Position numbers and translations under genes: made by a program
Assembly: GCA_014773175.1 (NCBI GenBank)
Contig: VXCM01002506.1
Coordinates: forward strand, 78,696-142,695
Reading direction: 5' to 3'
DNA: 64,000 nucleotides
Origin: Lucifuga dentata
Lineage: Eukaryota > Chordata > Actinopteri > Ophidiiformes > Bythitidae
Notes under the pieces: model-generated
The model's input: the letters and a program-made list of their open reading frames with translations, nothing else
Told to the model about the DNA's origin: nothing
Databases searched by the model: none
In this document: one piece after another, positions 47,997-60,500 of the stretch
How the letters are laid out: each line of letters opens with the position of its first letter
How positions within the stretch are numbered: the first letter of the stretch is position 1

Positions 47997-49939
47997 GATG
48001 ATGCCACAATACACTAAACAACCAACGACCACCATGTCTCATAAGCCATTGGTGGAGGGGTGGGGGGGGGTAGAAAATAACTAAAATAAACAAAAAAAAT
48101 ATTCAATATGAACAGGAGCAAAGCCCAAGCAAATCATGTGGCGATAATCAGTATCAAGTTGAGCTGTTTTGAACTGTGAATGGTGAATCAGAAGGCCAGA
48201 GTTCCACCACACTGACTTCAGACTCCGGCTCTTCTGTTTCACCTTTTCTCTTTGGTTTACCGTTTTCAAAAAAAAAAAAAAAAAAAAAAAANAAAAAAAA
48301 AAAAAAAGAAAAAGTTTTTCCTTTGGTATTCTTGAAATACATTGGATAAAAACTGAAACATGATAAAACACAAAGAAACCTTTTAAGTGTTTTTAGTTTT
48401 TCCGTAAATGTACATGGCATCCTGCGTGAAGTATTTTTAGGAGAAGCAATCAAAGCTGCCATCTGAAACTTTTTTTCATTTTCCCCTCCAAAAAAAAAAT
48501 CCCAAAATAAGACTTAAATGACCATTCCCAGCATGTCCATGGCCAATGATGTGGTTCAGAGACCTTTACTAGTTATGTTAATGTTTGTTTCTCAGCACTA
48601 ATATTAGCCTTAAGTGCTCTCTGGCCCAGGTCCTTTCCAAGCCACCTTTTTTAGTTTGTTTTTGTAACTGAAGAAATAGCTGAATTCTTGCACAGTTTTC
48701 ACCTCTGAGCCAGCAAGTGGTGCAGAACGCGGCTGGTGAGCGACTTTGTCACTGGGCAGTAAGAAGGTCTGGCCACGATGACTGGCCTACCAATCATCAC
48801 TTTATATTCATTTGTGCTCTCAAAGGAATTAACACAGCCGTTAAGTGGGTTTTTTTTTTTGTTTTTGTACACCTAGATCCAAGCGCATTTCTTGATATCT
48901 ATCGCAACATATAAGCTGAGAGAAGATTATTTGTTCACCTCGCTCCGTGTCTGTTTCTGTACACGAGAATGTCCGGTGGCACCTAATCACTGATGTCTGT
49001 GAGCCCAGATCTTTCTCTGAAGGAGATCTTCATCTTCGAGCCCAGCTGCTTACAGGTGCTTTGTTGAATTGTCTGTTGTCTGATTTGTAAAACGAAGCCC
49101 AGCAGTCTGTATGGTCAGCCAGTTAGAGGAGAAAAAAAAAAANCATACTCGAAGTCCACCGGAGCTGGTTTTACTTTTTTTTTTACTTTTTTTTATGGTT
49201 GTTGCAGATTGCAGCAAAAGACATTGCAACTTCAGAAACCTTATCGCCCCCCTTTTTGAAAACTTTGATTCCCACCAGGCCGCCAATCCCCTGAAACTGT
49301 TGGGCAAACTCTGCAAAGAGGAAGAAGCAGCTGTTGAAGCGAGCAAACAGAAAACTGTAGTGAAGACTGGAAGCGAAACGGTGCACACTTCCTCTCTGCG
49401 TGCCACAGCCACACCCAACACAGACTGAATCCACAGTGGGATTGGATGGTTCTGGGTATCTGGCACAATACCAAATAACAGGGGTTCCTCCTAATGCAGT
49501 AGACCTACGAGTGTTCCTTGCGTTTGGTACTGTACAAACACGAAGAGACTAAGACTTTTATAAATTCAAAGGGTTTTATCATAGCACTTATAAGAGCAAA
49601 TTGCTTCAACTGCAATCCAATAAATCAAAAAAAAAAAAAGGAGCAGGAAAAACTTTTGAGAACTACAACTAACAGTCTGCTCTTTTATGTACTGTATCTG
49701 TTCCTTGGAAATGTTTGGTGGTGTTCCTCTGGTAGCAGGATGAAGGAAACAACAGAAATGTACTGTTGGACTTTGGGGGGGGAAAAAAAAACCGGTCTGA
49801 TTTTTTTCTTTGAACAATATCAAAGTGAATATCACTGTTACTACAAATGTTTAGCCTTGTTCTGTTTGGAGGCACAAGACTTCAAACATTAGCTGTCTCT
49901 GACACCCACTGGCCAGTCCGACAGCTAGTGGGTGAGTGG

Positions 49940-50440
49940 AGTGAGGTGGGGTGGGGAGGGGAGGGNNNNNNNNNNNNNNNNNNNNNNNNNNNNNNNNNNN
50001 NNNNNNNNNNNNNNNNNNNNNNNNNNNNNNNNNNNNNNNNNNNNNNNNNNNNNNNNNNNNNNNNNNNNNNNNNNNNNNNNNNNNNNNNNNNNNNNNNNNN
50101 NNNNNNNNNNNNNNNNNNNNNNNNNNNNNNNNNNNNNNNNNNNNNNNNNNNNNNNNNNNNNNNNNNNNNNNNNNNNNNNNNNNNNNNNNNNNNNNNNNNN
50201 NNNNNNNNNNNNNNNNNNNNNNNNNNNNNNNNNNNNNNNNNNNNNNNNNNNNNNNNNNNNNNNNNNNNNNNNNNNNNNNNNNNNNNNNNNNNNNNNNNNN
50301 NNNNNNNNNNNNNNNNNNNNNNNNNNNNNNNNNNNNNNNNNNNNNNNNNNNNNNNNNNNNNNNNNNNNNNNNNNNNNNNNNNNNNNNNNNNNNNNNNNNN
50401 NNNNNNNNNNNNNNNNNNAGGGGAGGGGAGGGGAGGGGAG
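49940..50440. other. 453-N gap in a G-rich repeat within the 3'UTR
   Basis: N from 49966 to 50418. The left edge reads GGTGGGGTGGGGAGGGGAGG and the right edge is four AGGGG units, so the missing DNA is probably more (AGGGG)n-type minisatellite. Confidence 0.85.
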
Positions 50441-50717
50441 TGTCCACTGAGTGCCTCACTGCTGTGGTCCTCTGGGTGTCGGTCGGTCGGTTCGCTTGAT
50501 CAGACGATAACCCCACAGCGCAGCACTTCCTCTCGCCCGACCCTCCCTCCTCAGTTTGGCATGGAAATAGTTCCTCCAACACTGGCCAATCACGTGGCGT
50601 CTCCACCCAGACCTGCCACCCGTTCCACCCTGCTGTCGTCCTGCCCTCTCTCCCATTTCTCTGTTTTTTTGAAACAAAGATCACTTTAGCTGGAAGATGT
50701 TGTAGTCATATTTCTGG

Positions 50718-50751
<34 letters not shown>

Positions 50752-53700
50752 CAGTGTACTTTTTGTTTTTGGAAACGATCATTATACCTTAATTTTTTTC
50801 AGCATGTTATATTGTTGTTTTCGTCTAATGCAGTGGTCGACAAAATACTGGCTGCTGAACTAGCCCTTCACTGTTCATATGCAGAAACACTTTGGTCAGA
50901 GGTGCCTCTGTATGTTCATCCTGTGTATTGAATGCAAAACGAGGATCAATACTACAGACCATTGTTGATTGTGTATTTGTTTCGAATCGATCGTGCTTTT
51001 GTGTTTGACAGTATTCTGTAGTACTTCCAGGTAGTATCTTGAGACGTGTAAAAATAGGGTGTCTCAGACGAGGGTGTGGTGTTTGTCGCTCTCAAGCTGC
51101 TCCGCCTGCCTGCAGGCTGTCCCCCCTCTGCCCTTTGCCTAGCTGCTATGCTATAATAACCTCCTCCTCTACTCCTCCACCTCAGACCCAGTAGCCCTCC
51201 CCGACCAACCAACAGGCCCTCGGCTCTGTTTCTATGCAAAAGACTAGAGGCTGGGGCCCTTTACAGCACGCCAAACTTGACACTCCACCCACAGCTTGAC
51301 AAACCCCCAAACATGTCCCGGTGCTCTGCGGTCAGCACTTCAAAATGGCCGCCACTTAAGTCAGGCTAAGCCTCTACAACACTGTCATACTCTTTAAACA
51401 CTCCGTCGGAGGTCGGCCTTTCTCTTTGCGCTGAAGACACTTCTGTCCAGCTTGATCTCAGGGTTGGGGAGTTGATGATACCAAGCATGAGATGCAGCTC
51501 TCCGTATCTGTCCTTTCTACTGTGAGAGCCAAGTCTTAAATGAAAAACGGCCACCAAGCCTCGAAACGTAATCCTAATAATTAGAAGGGAAAGGGTTGTA
51601 ACGAAGCCCTTTCTCAAAAGGTGGCCTGTCAACGATGCCAACGGAATGTGCCAACATAAATTAGCTGTGTCATACTGTATCTTCTCTTCCCTGTTCAGAG
51701 GAGCTTTGATAACCCGAATGGAGGGCTCAGCGGGGGACAGGAGGGATCAAACAAACGAGCGGCAGCATCACACCTGAAATGACTGAGATTTTTTTTGTTT
51801 GGTTTTTTTTGTTTTCTTTAATGCTTTGTGGGGAACGCCCCATGCTAAAGAGAAAATCTTTACTCGGGGGTTCCAGTTTGCTACAGTGCACAGTTGATGA
51901 TGGGTAATCCCGGGTACATATTTTTTTAAAACCAAAAATTAAATCGCATTTTAACATCATTTTTATGAAGTTTGACATAAAAATCTTAAAAATGCTAAAA
52001 AATCTAAATGGAAAAAAAAAAAAAAAGATCTATAATATGTTAAAGCTCTGCACTTCTAGCTGAAACATCTCTGGTCGCCAGCTTCTGCTACCACCATCTA
52101 AAGGAGCAGACTGGCGGCCGGGGTGCCTTTTTGTGGATGCTGTATTTATCTTGTTTTTATGTTTGTGTCCTGCTCAAAGCGGGCCCACTGAACTGTACAT
52201 TTCCACAGACCCAGATGGCTTGGGCCCACTGTATCAGTCCCACTCTCCTCAAACCGCATCAGCACCACTGAGGGGACGGGTGCATTTCAAGAGGTACAAA
52301 GTCTTAAAAAGTTTTAAAAAATACTTTAAAAAGAAAAAAAAAAAACACAAGAAAACGGGAAAAGGCTACCTTTCAGGACTCGCAGTCCTGCAGCACACAA
52401 GCAAAAATCACTATTGCCTGTTTCTGTAACTGCCTTGATCCAAGCTCAGACAGACCCAATAGCCGAGGACCTCCCAGCGTCCTGTACTAACTGGAGAACC
52501 CTGACAGTGACGAGGGTTTCCCATGCTGCACCAGCATCGAGAGGCTCTCCTCTCTACAGCTCTGTTCTAGATAACAGCATCTATGTACATGCTACTTACA
52601 CACGCTGTGAGTACCGTGTGCGGAATCACATCTTCAGACTTCTAGGATCGTAACCTCTCAAACTTCATTTTCGTTTGAAAAGGTCTTGTTTTAACACAAC
52701 TGAAAATGAGCAATATGTATTTTCCCCGCAAATAAGTGATAGGAAGGAAAGAATTGGGGTCGGGCGTAAACTGATACTTGATTGATTGAAAGCTATGTCT
52801 TACATGGAGTCGGATATGCACGTTTTGGTTTTGATGACATATTACAGTACCTTGAAGTGCTTGTACTGTATATGTAATTGTTTGTTAATTAGCCTGTCTA
52901 AAAGCCCAACCTGAATCACCTGGTTTAATGTATGTTTTACCCAGCTGATAGAATCACAGACATATCAAAACTCAACAAAATATTAAACTCAAATACTTGA
53001 ATCATGGACCGCCAATAACGTAATGTGAAGTCAGAAATCATTTTTGTTCTCCATCTGACGAGTACACTTAGGGGCTTTTAGAGAGTCAAATGTATTGCAT
53101 TAAGTTACAAATACAAAATCTTAAAAAAAAAAAAAAAAAAAAATGCAAAAGTCATCTTAGATTTGTGCTTGAAAGTCAGATGAATGTGTGTATGTAATGT
53201 GTGTGTACAGGGCACATGGCCTGCTGTTATGTTCCACTCAGTATGTTGTACTTGGTCATTTTTTTTTATCCTTTTTTTTTTTGGTCCTGTCAAAAACTAT
53301 TCTGATAAACATCGTTATCTTCTAACGTTGCACTGAGTGTCTTCTACCCCTCACTCAGCTAATCGTAGATAAACGAGTCCAAGTACAGACGGGAGACGGT
53401 GACAATTCACGTGTAAATGTTTACTCAAGGACTTAACGGATTTTTTTTTTTTTCTTCATTCTATCTGTAAAAAGTTTATCTACTTTATAGCGGCTTTTAT
53501 TGTGGAATAATCCAGTACGTGGATTATCATTGAGTATTGCACCATTATGTTCCAGTTATACAAAAAAAAGAGACAAAAAAAATTACAAAAAAACAAAAAA
53601 ATGTACAAAAAAAAAGACAAAAAGAAAAAAAAAAGAGAAAACAAAGAACTGTGGCCATAGCTAGCTGTAGAAGGACTAGTAATCCCTGTTAACTTCACGG

Positions 53701-54293
53701 AGAAATGGAAAGGGATCAAGTGGGGAGCAAAGTTTGTTACAAGACTCATTTCAGAGGTGCCTATCTTTTCTGTTCTGTTTTTGCAAAAGCCACCTGTCGT
53801 TTACAAGCATTTCATTTGTCTGAAATTCGAGGAAATAAGAATTTATAACAGGAATGTTTAAAAAAAAAAAAGAAAATTTCATCTTCCATCAAATATGGAC
53901 ATGAAAAATCTTGCAAAATGAAGATTTATGCTACTTTCAGAACTCTGGGATTGATCAGTGTTGTCATATTTCAATTTTAATTTCTCTTTTAATGTCAATG
54001 GACTGTTTGTGTATGTATTGATTTGTGATTGTTTTCGTTAAAGCAACGCAGTTTGCTCAATATCTTGCACACTCATAAAGATGTGGATTTTGTCTCAGGA
54101 AGGCCAGGGTTCCAGAATACCAACTCCTTCATTTCTAGGATTAATGTTTATGTGAGGAAAAAAAAAAAAAAAAAAAAAAGCAACAGAGAAATTTTAACTC
54201 CAAGCACTGAAGGTTGTGAATTTAACAGAATATAGAGCACCATTTGTTTCTTTAAAACAAAAAAAAAGTTTGTAGCAAGTTACATATTTACCA

Positions 54294-54299
54294 AATAAA
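54294..54299 (+). promoter_or_regulatory. Possible proximal polyadenylation signal AATAAA
   Basis: An AATAAA in the 3'UTR that could give a transcript about 0.75 kb shorter. Only the hexamer supports it; no strong GU-rich downstream element is evident. Confidence 0.3.
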
Positions 54300-55049
54300 G
54301 GACTGAGAATCAACTTTGAGAAAAACAGTGCTTTACATGTGAAATCTAAGTAGAAATTGCTTTACATTTAAACAAAATGATCAATGGTTTTGTCACAAAG
54401 GCAGCGACAGAAAATGCATTTGTACTTTTTGTTTTCTTACGTTTCCATCCTGTATTTCAGGAGCATTGCGTAATTTGTTTTCATCATCTCTCCTGCCTGT
54501 TGACACGTCTCTTCCTCTGACAGGCGTCAAGCAGCTGAGAGATTTCATAACGTGTCCTGGATGGTTTTCAGAGACAGGTTGAAGTGGAGGAAAGAAGCTG
54601 GTTTTTAAAGGATCATGATCTATGCACAAGTGGGAGGGCGAGTCCAGACCCCGCCAGGCGTCTGTCGACTCAGACTCTGGGGTTCGGGTTCGATGNATTT
54701 TTTTTTTTTTTTTTGCTGAATTTACATTGCGTTGCCATGCTATGTAATCCTTAACCAATGAGCGCTTATCCTTCTGCTGAAGCACTGTGGGTTGTACTGA
54801 AAAAAAAAAAAGCCCATGACTTTTAAGGCTGTCTGTTTTTTTAAAGGGGGGGGGTTGAAGGGGTACTTTGCCTTTGCCTTTCTCTTTACTTTAGGAAAAA
54901 AAAAAGCATTAAGGAAAAATGTCTGTAACTGAAATACAAAGTTGTGGCTTTTATTGTTGTTCTTTTTCTCCTCATAGAATGTGATTGTTAAGGACATGCA
55001 CCAAGAAAAAATGTTTCCATGAATACTGGAGCTTCTTTCAGACTATATT

Positions 55050-55055
55050 AATAAA
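55050..55055 (+). promoter_or_regulatory. Probable distal tnrc6c polyadenylation signal AATAAA
   Basis: AATAAA followed by a T-rich stretch (55062-55073) and a GT/T-rich element (TTGTCGTGTTTT near 55098). Beyond it the sequence turns into repeats, which makes this the likely distal end. An earlier AATAAA at 54294-54299 is an alternative. Confidence 0.6.
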
Positions 55056-55305
55056 GTACCATTTTTTTTTTTTGCTGTTAGCTTGTGCTTCTTTTTTGTC
55101 GTGTTTTCCTACAAGATTCACCCGAGTCACGTTGATTTCATTACACAGTTATTTTTGAATGAAATTTAAAAGTAAGTAGAGAGGATAATTGAATATTTGT
55201 GCAGTTATAAAAGTTCATCAACAAATACAACACATTAATATACATAAAACTCCACCCAAAATCTGTTTTCAGTATCATCGAAAATGTTTGTAGTTCACTA
55301 ACTAC

Positions 55306-55812
55306 AGCTATAAACTAGCATGAAAAAGTTTGGAACCACCTATAAATCATCCTGTTTTAGACAGAAATGTACACTTTTATTCACCAAAGTGGAATTAAAT
55401 TAATGTAAATATCTAACCAATACTTTATTAATGTTTCAAACAGATATTACTGCAGGAAATGACTGATTTCCGATTAATTATTCACATAAAACTGCAAAGC
55501 CCCATTTCCAGCAGCCATTACTCGTGTCCTATTGATAAATTCTTCTAGCTCATCCTTAATTAATCATGATTAAGTGCTAATTGGTTATTAGAGACACCTT
55601 TGTAATTATATTAGCACACCTGAAACTCATTATTCTGTTCAAATAAGCAGGGAAATTGTCTTTATTTGAGTTATAAGGTACTGGCATGACTAAAGTTTAA
55701 TTCTGGGTTCATGCCAGTCTGTTGTTTTGTCATGTGTCAGACTGCCAAGAAACTGAACTGATGAAAAACATGAATATTTCTGGCTGATTCCAAACTTCTG
55801 AATGCTAGTGAA
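55306..55812. mobile_element. Tc1-like non-autonomous element, second copy
   Basis: Ends are ACTAGCATGAAAAAGTTTGG and the inverse CCAAACTTCTGAATGCTAGT. Interior shares CAAAGCCCCATTTCCAGCAG and CACCTTTGTAATTATATTAG with the copy in tnrc6c intron 18. About 500 bp, too short for a transposase. Confidence 0.78.
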
Positions 55813-56666
55813 GTTGTACAGTTTACAAAACATTCCAATGGTGACATGTTTTCATGACATTGATTTTCCACTGAAAAACTTTGGCTTCTCAGATCGGTTC
55901 AGTTCAGTTCGGTTCCAAACAGGAACCAAATTTTATGGCTTAAAAAAAACCTTTTTTTTTTTTCTTTTTGTGATCAAAATGGTCCAAATGTTTCCAAATT
56001 TAGTTTGAAAACCAGTTCCACATTGGTGAAAATGCCCAAAGTCTGAGTCGTCTCCTGTGATCCTTAGCAGAACTATTCTGTCTCGATCACTCACTGGCTG
56101 GCTGACAAACTCCTGACCAATGGACGAGCGGGAGGTGAACGCACAAGATCAACAGGCTCGTGTGAATAGTGAAAACGTGTCTTTGGGACAGATGAGCTTA
56201 CAGACAGAAGCCAAATGCAGGAAAAGTCTGACACGTTTCCGTAATGTTTTCATACTTATCCTCATGAAAATGAATCACCGTTGGTATCTACTCTAACTAG
56301 AGCCCAACCGATGCCGACTGTTTGAGGATAATTATTTTTTGGATATGTTGAGAATAAAAAAAAAAAAAATTGATAGTGACATATCAGCAATATTAACGAA
56401 AGTAAAACTAAATAAAGATAAGAAAACAGAAATATAACTCTGAAACATAGCAAAACTTGAAACAAAAAATATTCATATAAAATTCTAGTCTAAAATATTT
56501 CTATGTATTGAAATTACCTTTTAGCATATATGCTAACTTTTATACCAACGGCGGTATAACTGTGATAAGTAAAAACTCGCTTGCTGATCTCCATCAGTCA
56601 AGAAACGACTAAGCCACAATTTAGGTTGCACTTCAAACTACAAATCTTCAAATACAACTAGCTTCA
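55813..56666. other. Intergenic DNA between tnrc6c and the CD7-like gene
   Basis: No gene seen. A short stretch near 56298-56360 (AGAGCCCAACCGATGCCGA) looks like the end of a hAT-type teleost repeat, but no matching second end was found. Confidence 0.5.
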
Positions 56667-56719
56667 GCTTCTCCTCTCACTGCTGTTTCCATGAAGGAAA
56701 CAGCAGTGAGAGGAGAAGC
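56667..56719. repeat. Perfect 24-bp inverted repeat with 5-nt loop
   Basis: Arms 56667-56690 and 56696-56719 are exact inverse complements (GCTTCTCCTCTCACTGCTGT plus TTCC) around ATGAA. It abuts the TTAA of MITE copy 7. Confidence 0.95.
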
Positions 56720-56722
56720 CTA

Positions 56723-57303
56723 TTAAAGGAGCATACTGGTGATTTTGGCATGTTTGAGCTCAATAAATACAAACCGCAAACAAGATACTTTACTGCCAAC
56801 CATTTTCTAAAACATTATACTGGAGTGGTACATTTTAGATTTGTTTTACCTACCTTCCAGGCAGGTATTGGTTTCAGTTCATTCCAGTACACTATTAAAA
56901 TCAACTTGTAGAGACTTGAAAGGTGCATGAAAAAGGTAATCCATCCCAGTGAACAACACGCTCGTATTTTTTGTCAAAGTAGCTTAATTTAACCAGCCCA
57001 GTGAAGAGCTACATGGAAGAAAATGTATTTCTCCGCCAGGGAATATAGTCCCAGGAGAAGATGGCTTTTACCAAGAAATTTAAATGACTGTCTTCTACAA
57101 TCAGACTTGCATGTCAGCAGTTGAAACATTTAATTTTAAGGCGGTAGATCGCCTGAACAGCTGATTTTGAAGGATTAAGGGATTTGGCAAAATAACAGGA
57201 AAAAACAAATACAGTTTTATGTTTTGGAAAGGGGTTGGCGGTATCATGTATGCGAATAGTATTTCATGGGTTAAACATGTAAAATCACCACTATGGTCCT
57301 TTA
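56723..57303 (-). mobile_element. TTAA MITE, copy 7, in the probable CD7-like 3'UTR
   Basis: TTAA at 56723-56726, left end AAAGGAGCATACTGGTGATT, right end AAAATCACCACTATGGTCCT. It lies 69 bp past the CD7-like stop codon. An ATTAAA on the minus strand at 57134-57129 could serve as that gene's poly(A) signal. Confidence 0.88.
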
Positions 57304-57371
57304 TCTGCTGATATGTTGAAGAATCTTAGCAGAGTCCAGTGCGTCTGAAGCTCGGGAGAAGTTCTGCGCTG

Positions 57372-57575
57372 TCATTTCTCTTGGCCGCGGACCACGCTGG
57401 GGCTTTCATAATGGTTCTCTCGGCAGGATTTCTTTGCTGGGCAGTTGTTATACTCAGCAACATCCATTTCTTCCAGATGGTGAGGGACCAGCTTTCGGTT
57501 GAGAGGCTTCACCCCAGCCATCTCCTCATAGATCGGAACCTGAGGCTGCGGTTTCACACCCCACTGTGCTTTGTT
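57372..57575 (-). CDS. cd7al: CD7-like exon 5 (cytoplasmic tail)
   Basis: Encodes NKAQWGVKPQPQVPIYEEMA, GVKPLNRKLVPHHLEEMDVA and EYNNCPAKKSCRENHYESPS, ending VVRGQEK and a TGA. YEEM fits the YxxM consensus for PI3-kinase p85 SH2 domains. YNN fits the YxN consensus for Grb2. The acceptor is GTTCTCAG. Confidence 0.86.
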   Translation of the reverse strand, partial: NKAQWGVKPQPQVPIYEEMAGVKPLNRKLVPHHLEEMDVAEYNNCPAKKSCRENHYESPSVVRGQEK

Positions 57576-60500
57576 CTGAGAACCATCCAGACAACAAATC
57601 AGTGAAGGCAACAAACAGACACAAACACGAACTCAAACTCTCCATTTCCTGTGTGAGACTTAAGTGAGCTGATTTTGTTTTGAGGTACCTTCTCTAATAC
57701 GTTGTCCTTAAATGCATGTGACACTAACAAAATCAACCCCCCCCCAAAAAAAAAAACAAACTCAAAAAGTGGAACACATTGCATTGAAATTGAAGAAAAC
57801 AACAACATGCTGACAACCAGCAGCAACAAATGATGAAACTACTGCGGCTTTGTGGTTCGTTGCAGCCTTCAAGAGAGGAACTTTCTGTCACGAACACACA
57901 AAGAGCAGGTGTTGTTCTTGACTTCAGTTGTGTTTTTTTTTTGTCCTTCCTTTATTGCTTGTAGTGTGGAACCAGCATATTACAGTAGAAACTATCATTT
58001 CACTCACTCGATAAACCACCACACATCCAACCAGGAGGAGGAAGAGAACAGCCACGGCAGCAGACAGAGCATACAGCAGGGTGGTGTAGCTGGAGCAGCC
58101 GCACTGACCTGTGGACGAGCAAGGAGAGAGAGAGAGAGATTTGGAAGACCAATGAGTCTATACAAAGTTCCCTTAAAAAAGAACAACTGACCATACCCAG
58201 ATTCCGTGTTTCTTTATACTCCAGCTTCTGACACTTTTTACCTCATATTCTCATATTTAAACTATCATTATGACAGAACTGATGTCTTCTCAGAAACATT
58301 TGATAACAGAAGCATATAACATTCTGTAAGTAAATGAAGCGGTAAACAGCTCAAGGTGTGAAAAATTCAGTGGTAGTTTCACAAAGCGATGAGCAGCTTC
58401 CTTCCTCACTGCAGCTTCACAATATGGCATGGATTTAAAGGACTATACTGGCCATTTTGCATGTTTGAGCCTAATATATTCAATTTTCATACACTCAAGA
58501 GTAATGACAATCATTTCCTAAAGGATAAAACCGTATTTCAGCTTTCCTGATATTTTGCAAAATCTCTTAATCTTTCAAAATCAAATATTCAAGCAATACA
58601 CCCACCTTAAAAATTGATGTTTCACCTGCTAATAGTTACGCAGCCTTATGAAGTCATGGTCATCTAAATTTTTCCATAAACACAGGTCTTCTTTTGGGAC
58701 TATATTCCCCGGTGGAGACGTTCATTTACTCCACGCTTTTTATTGCGCTTAAACGCTAAAATTATGTAACTTTGAAAAAAACCTGAATATACGTGTTGTT
58801 CGCGATGATGGATTACCTATCCCAAGAACGTTTCAAGTATCAACAAATTGATTTTAATACCAGAATGAACNGGATTACCTATCCCAAGAACGTTTCAAGT
58901 ATCAACAAATTGATTTTAATACCAGAATGAACTGAAAGGAACTGGAAGGTAGGAAAAATTTGTTTAATTCACTGTTCCAGTAGTATACTTTGGGAAATGG
59001 TTATCAGTAACGTAACATGTACGAAAATTGAACATATTAGGCTCACACATGCAAAATGGTTGGAGTGATCCTTTAAGCAGTGTGGAGGATTCAGTTTGCT
59101 TTGTGAAAATCAACATCGAATCAATCGAAAACGATTCTTGAATAACTACCACTTATCATAAAACTCTAGATGTTTTTTTTTTTTTTCTCAGTAAAATCTC
59201 CATCAACTGCATAGAAGTAGAATCTCAATATACTGTTATTTAAGTTTTAAGATATTTTGTGATGGGTTTAAGGTTTCTATATATTAGGAACAGGCAATAT
59301 ATTCTGGAGAAACACAAAATGATTTCTTAAACTATCACAATCTTTATCTATGAAAGGTAGATTTTTTTGTTTGTTTTTTTTATCCAGACATACTGATAGT
59401 GACAGTATTTTTTTAGGTTATTATTCTCAATATACTATAAAAATATACTATAAAAATCTAATATTTTATTGTTGTTACTAACAAAGTCTAAACTTCTTTT
59501 CAAGTATGTATTCAACATTAGTACTTTAGCATGATACATCACACCCAAGTCCAGTCCAACAACTGCTTCATGTTACCAAAACAAGTTCTTTATGTATTAA
59601 ATTGTTAGTTTTTAAACCCAGATGTGCTTCAATTATTTTGAGAATAAAAAGTTAATTAGGTAAATGCCAGTATTCATAGAAATATCATTCACATAAATAA
59701 ACAGGCATTTAGTTTGTTTTTCTGTCAAACACCCTAAAATTCATCCTGATCAATAAAATTAAGGCTGTAAATACTGATTTTTTATTTTTTTTAATTATTA
59801 TTTTTTTTAGCAATTTATCTATTATTGGTTTTAGCGCATAAAATGTCCAAAAAAAAAAAAAAAAAANAAAAAAAAAAAAAAAAAGAAAAAGAAAAGAGTC
59901 TGTCACAAGTTCACAGAATGTCTTCAAATTGTTTCTGACAAAAAGTTTAAAAAGTATTCAATTTACAATGATGTGACAGAAAAAAGCAGCAAAATTGTCA
60001 CATATGAGAGAAGGTGGACAAGATAAATGTTAATAAACTACTTAAACAATTAATTAGCATTTCTTTTTTTTTTTGCTGAACATGAGAACATGGGTGCAAC
60101 AGGAAAGCATCAGTACTTGCAGTTCCCATAGAGAATTAGCACGTCTAAAGAAACCTGGTGAGTAAGGAGTCCCACTGTGACATGACCCACATAATCCACG
60201 ACCCACATGACCCACCTCGCACAGAAACAAAGAACACACGTCTCCCTAGCCCGGCTCTGCTGTGGGGTCTGTCGTGCAGGAGCAGCTCACAGCTGTAGAG
60301 GGCGCTGTCCTCTGGCTGCAGCTGCTGCAGCGTCAGGCTGTAGGTGATGCTGTTTGGGCCGGGCACCGTGGACAACTGGACCCTCTCAAGTGGGAAAGAG
60401 GAGGTGGAGGCGGAGGCGCCTTGGCGTTGCTTTGAGTGGTACAACACCTCCACAGGTGTCCGGCCCTTCTGCCGCTTCAGACTCACTCCCTCCACAGCAG

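Larger units (their letters stand above)
47997..55075 (+). other. tnrc6c: tnrc6c 3'UTR, about 7 kb
   Basis: No coding exon is visible after the stop. The stretch is AT-rich with many A and T homopolymers and a G-rich repeat gap, and leads to an AATAAA at 55050. Very long 3'UTRs are typical of TNRC6 genes, so the whole stretch is inferred to be transcribed. The exact end and any internal poly(A) sites need transcript data. Confidence 0.7.

Noticed and set aside
49847..50689. Long open frames on both strands across the N gap
   Set aside because: They exist only because N codons are not read as stops; the flanks are G-rich repeat and 3'UTR.
58000..58194. Two open frames overlapping the transmembrane exon
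   Set aside because: They are in the wrong frames; only the third frame gives a hydrophobic helix that joins both neighbours.
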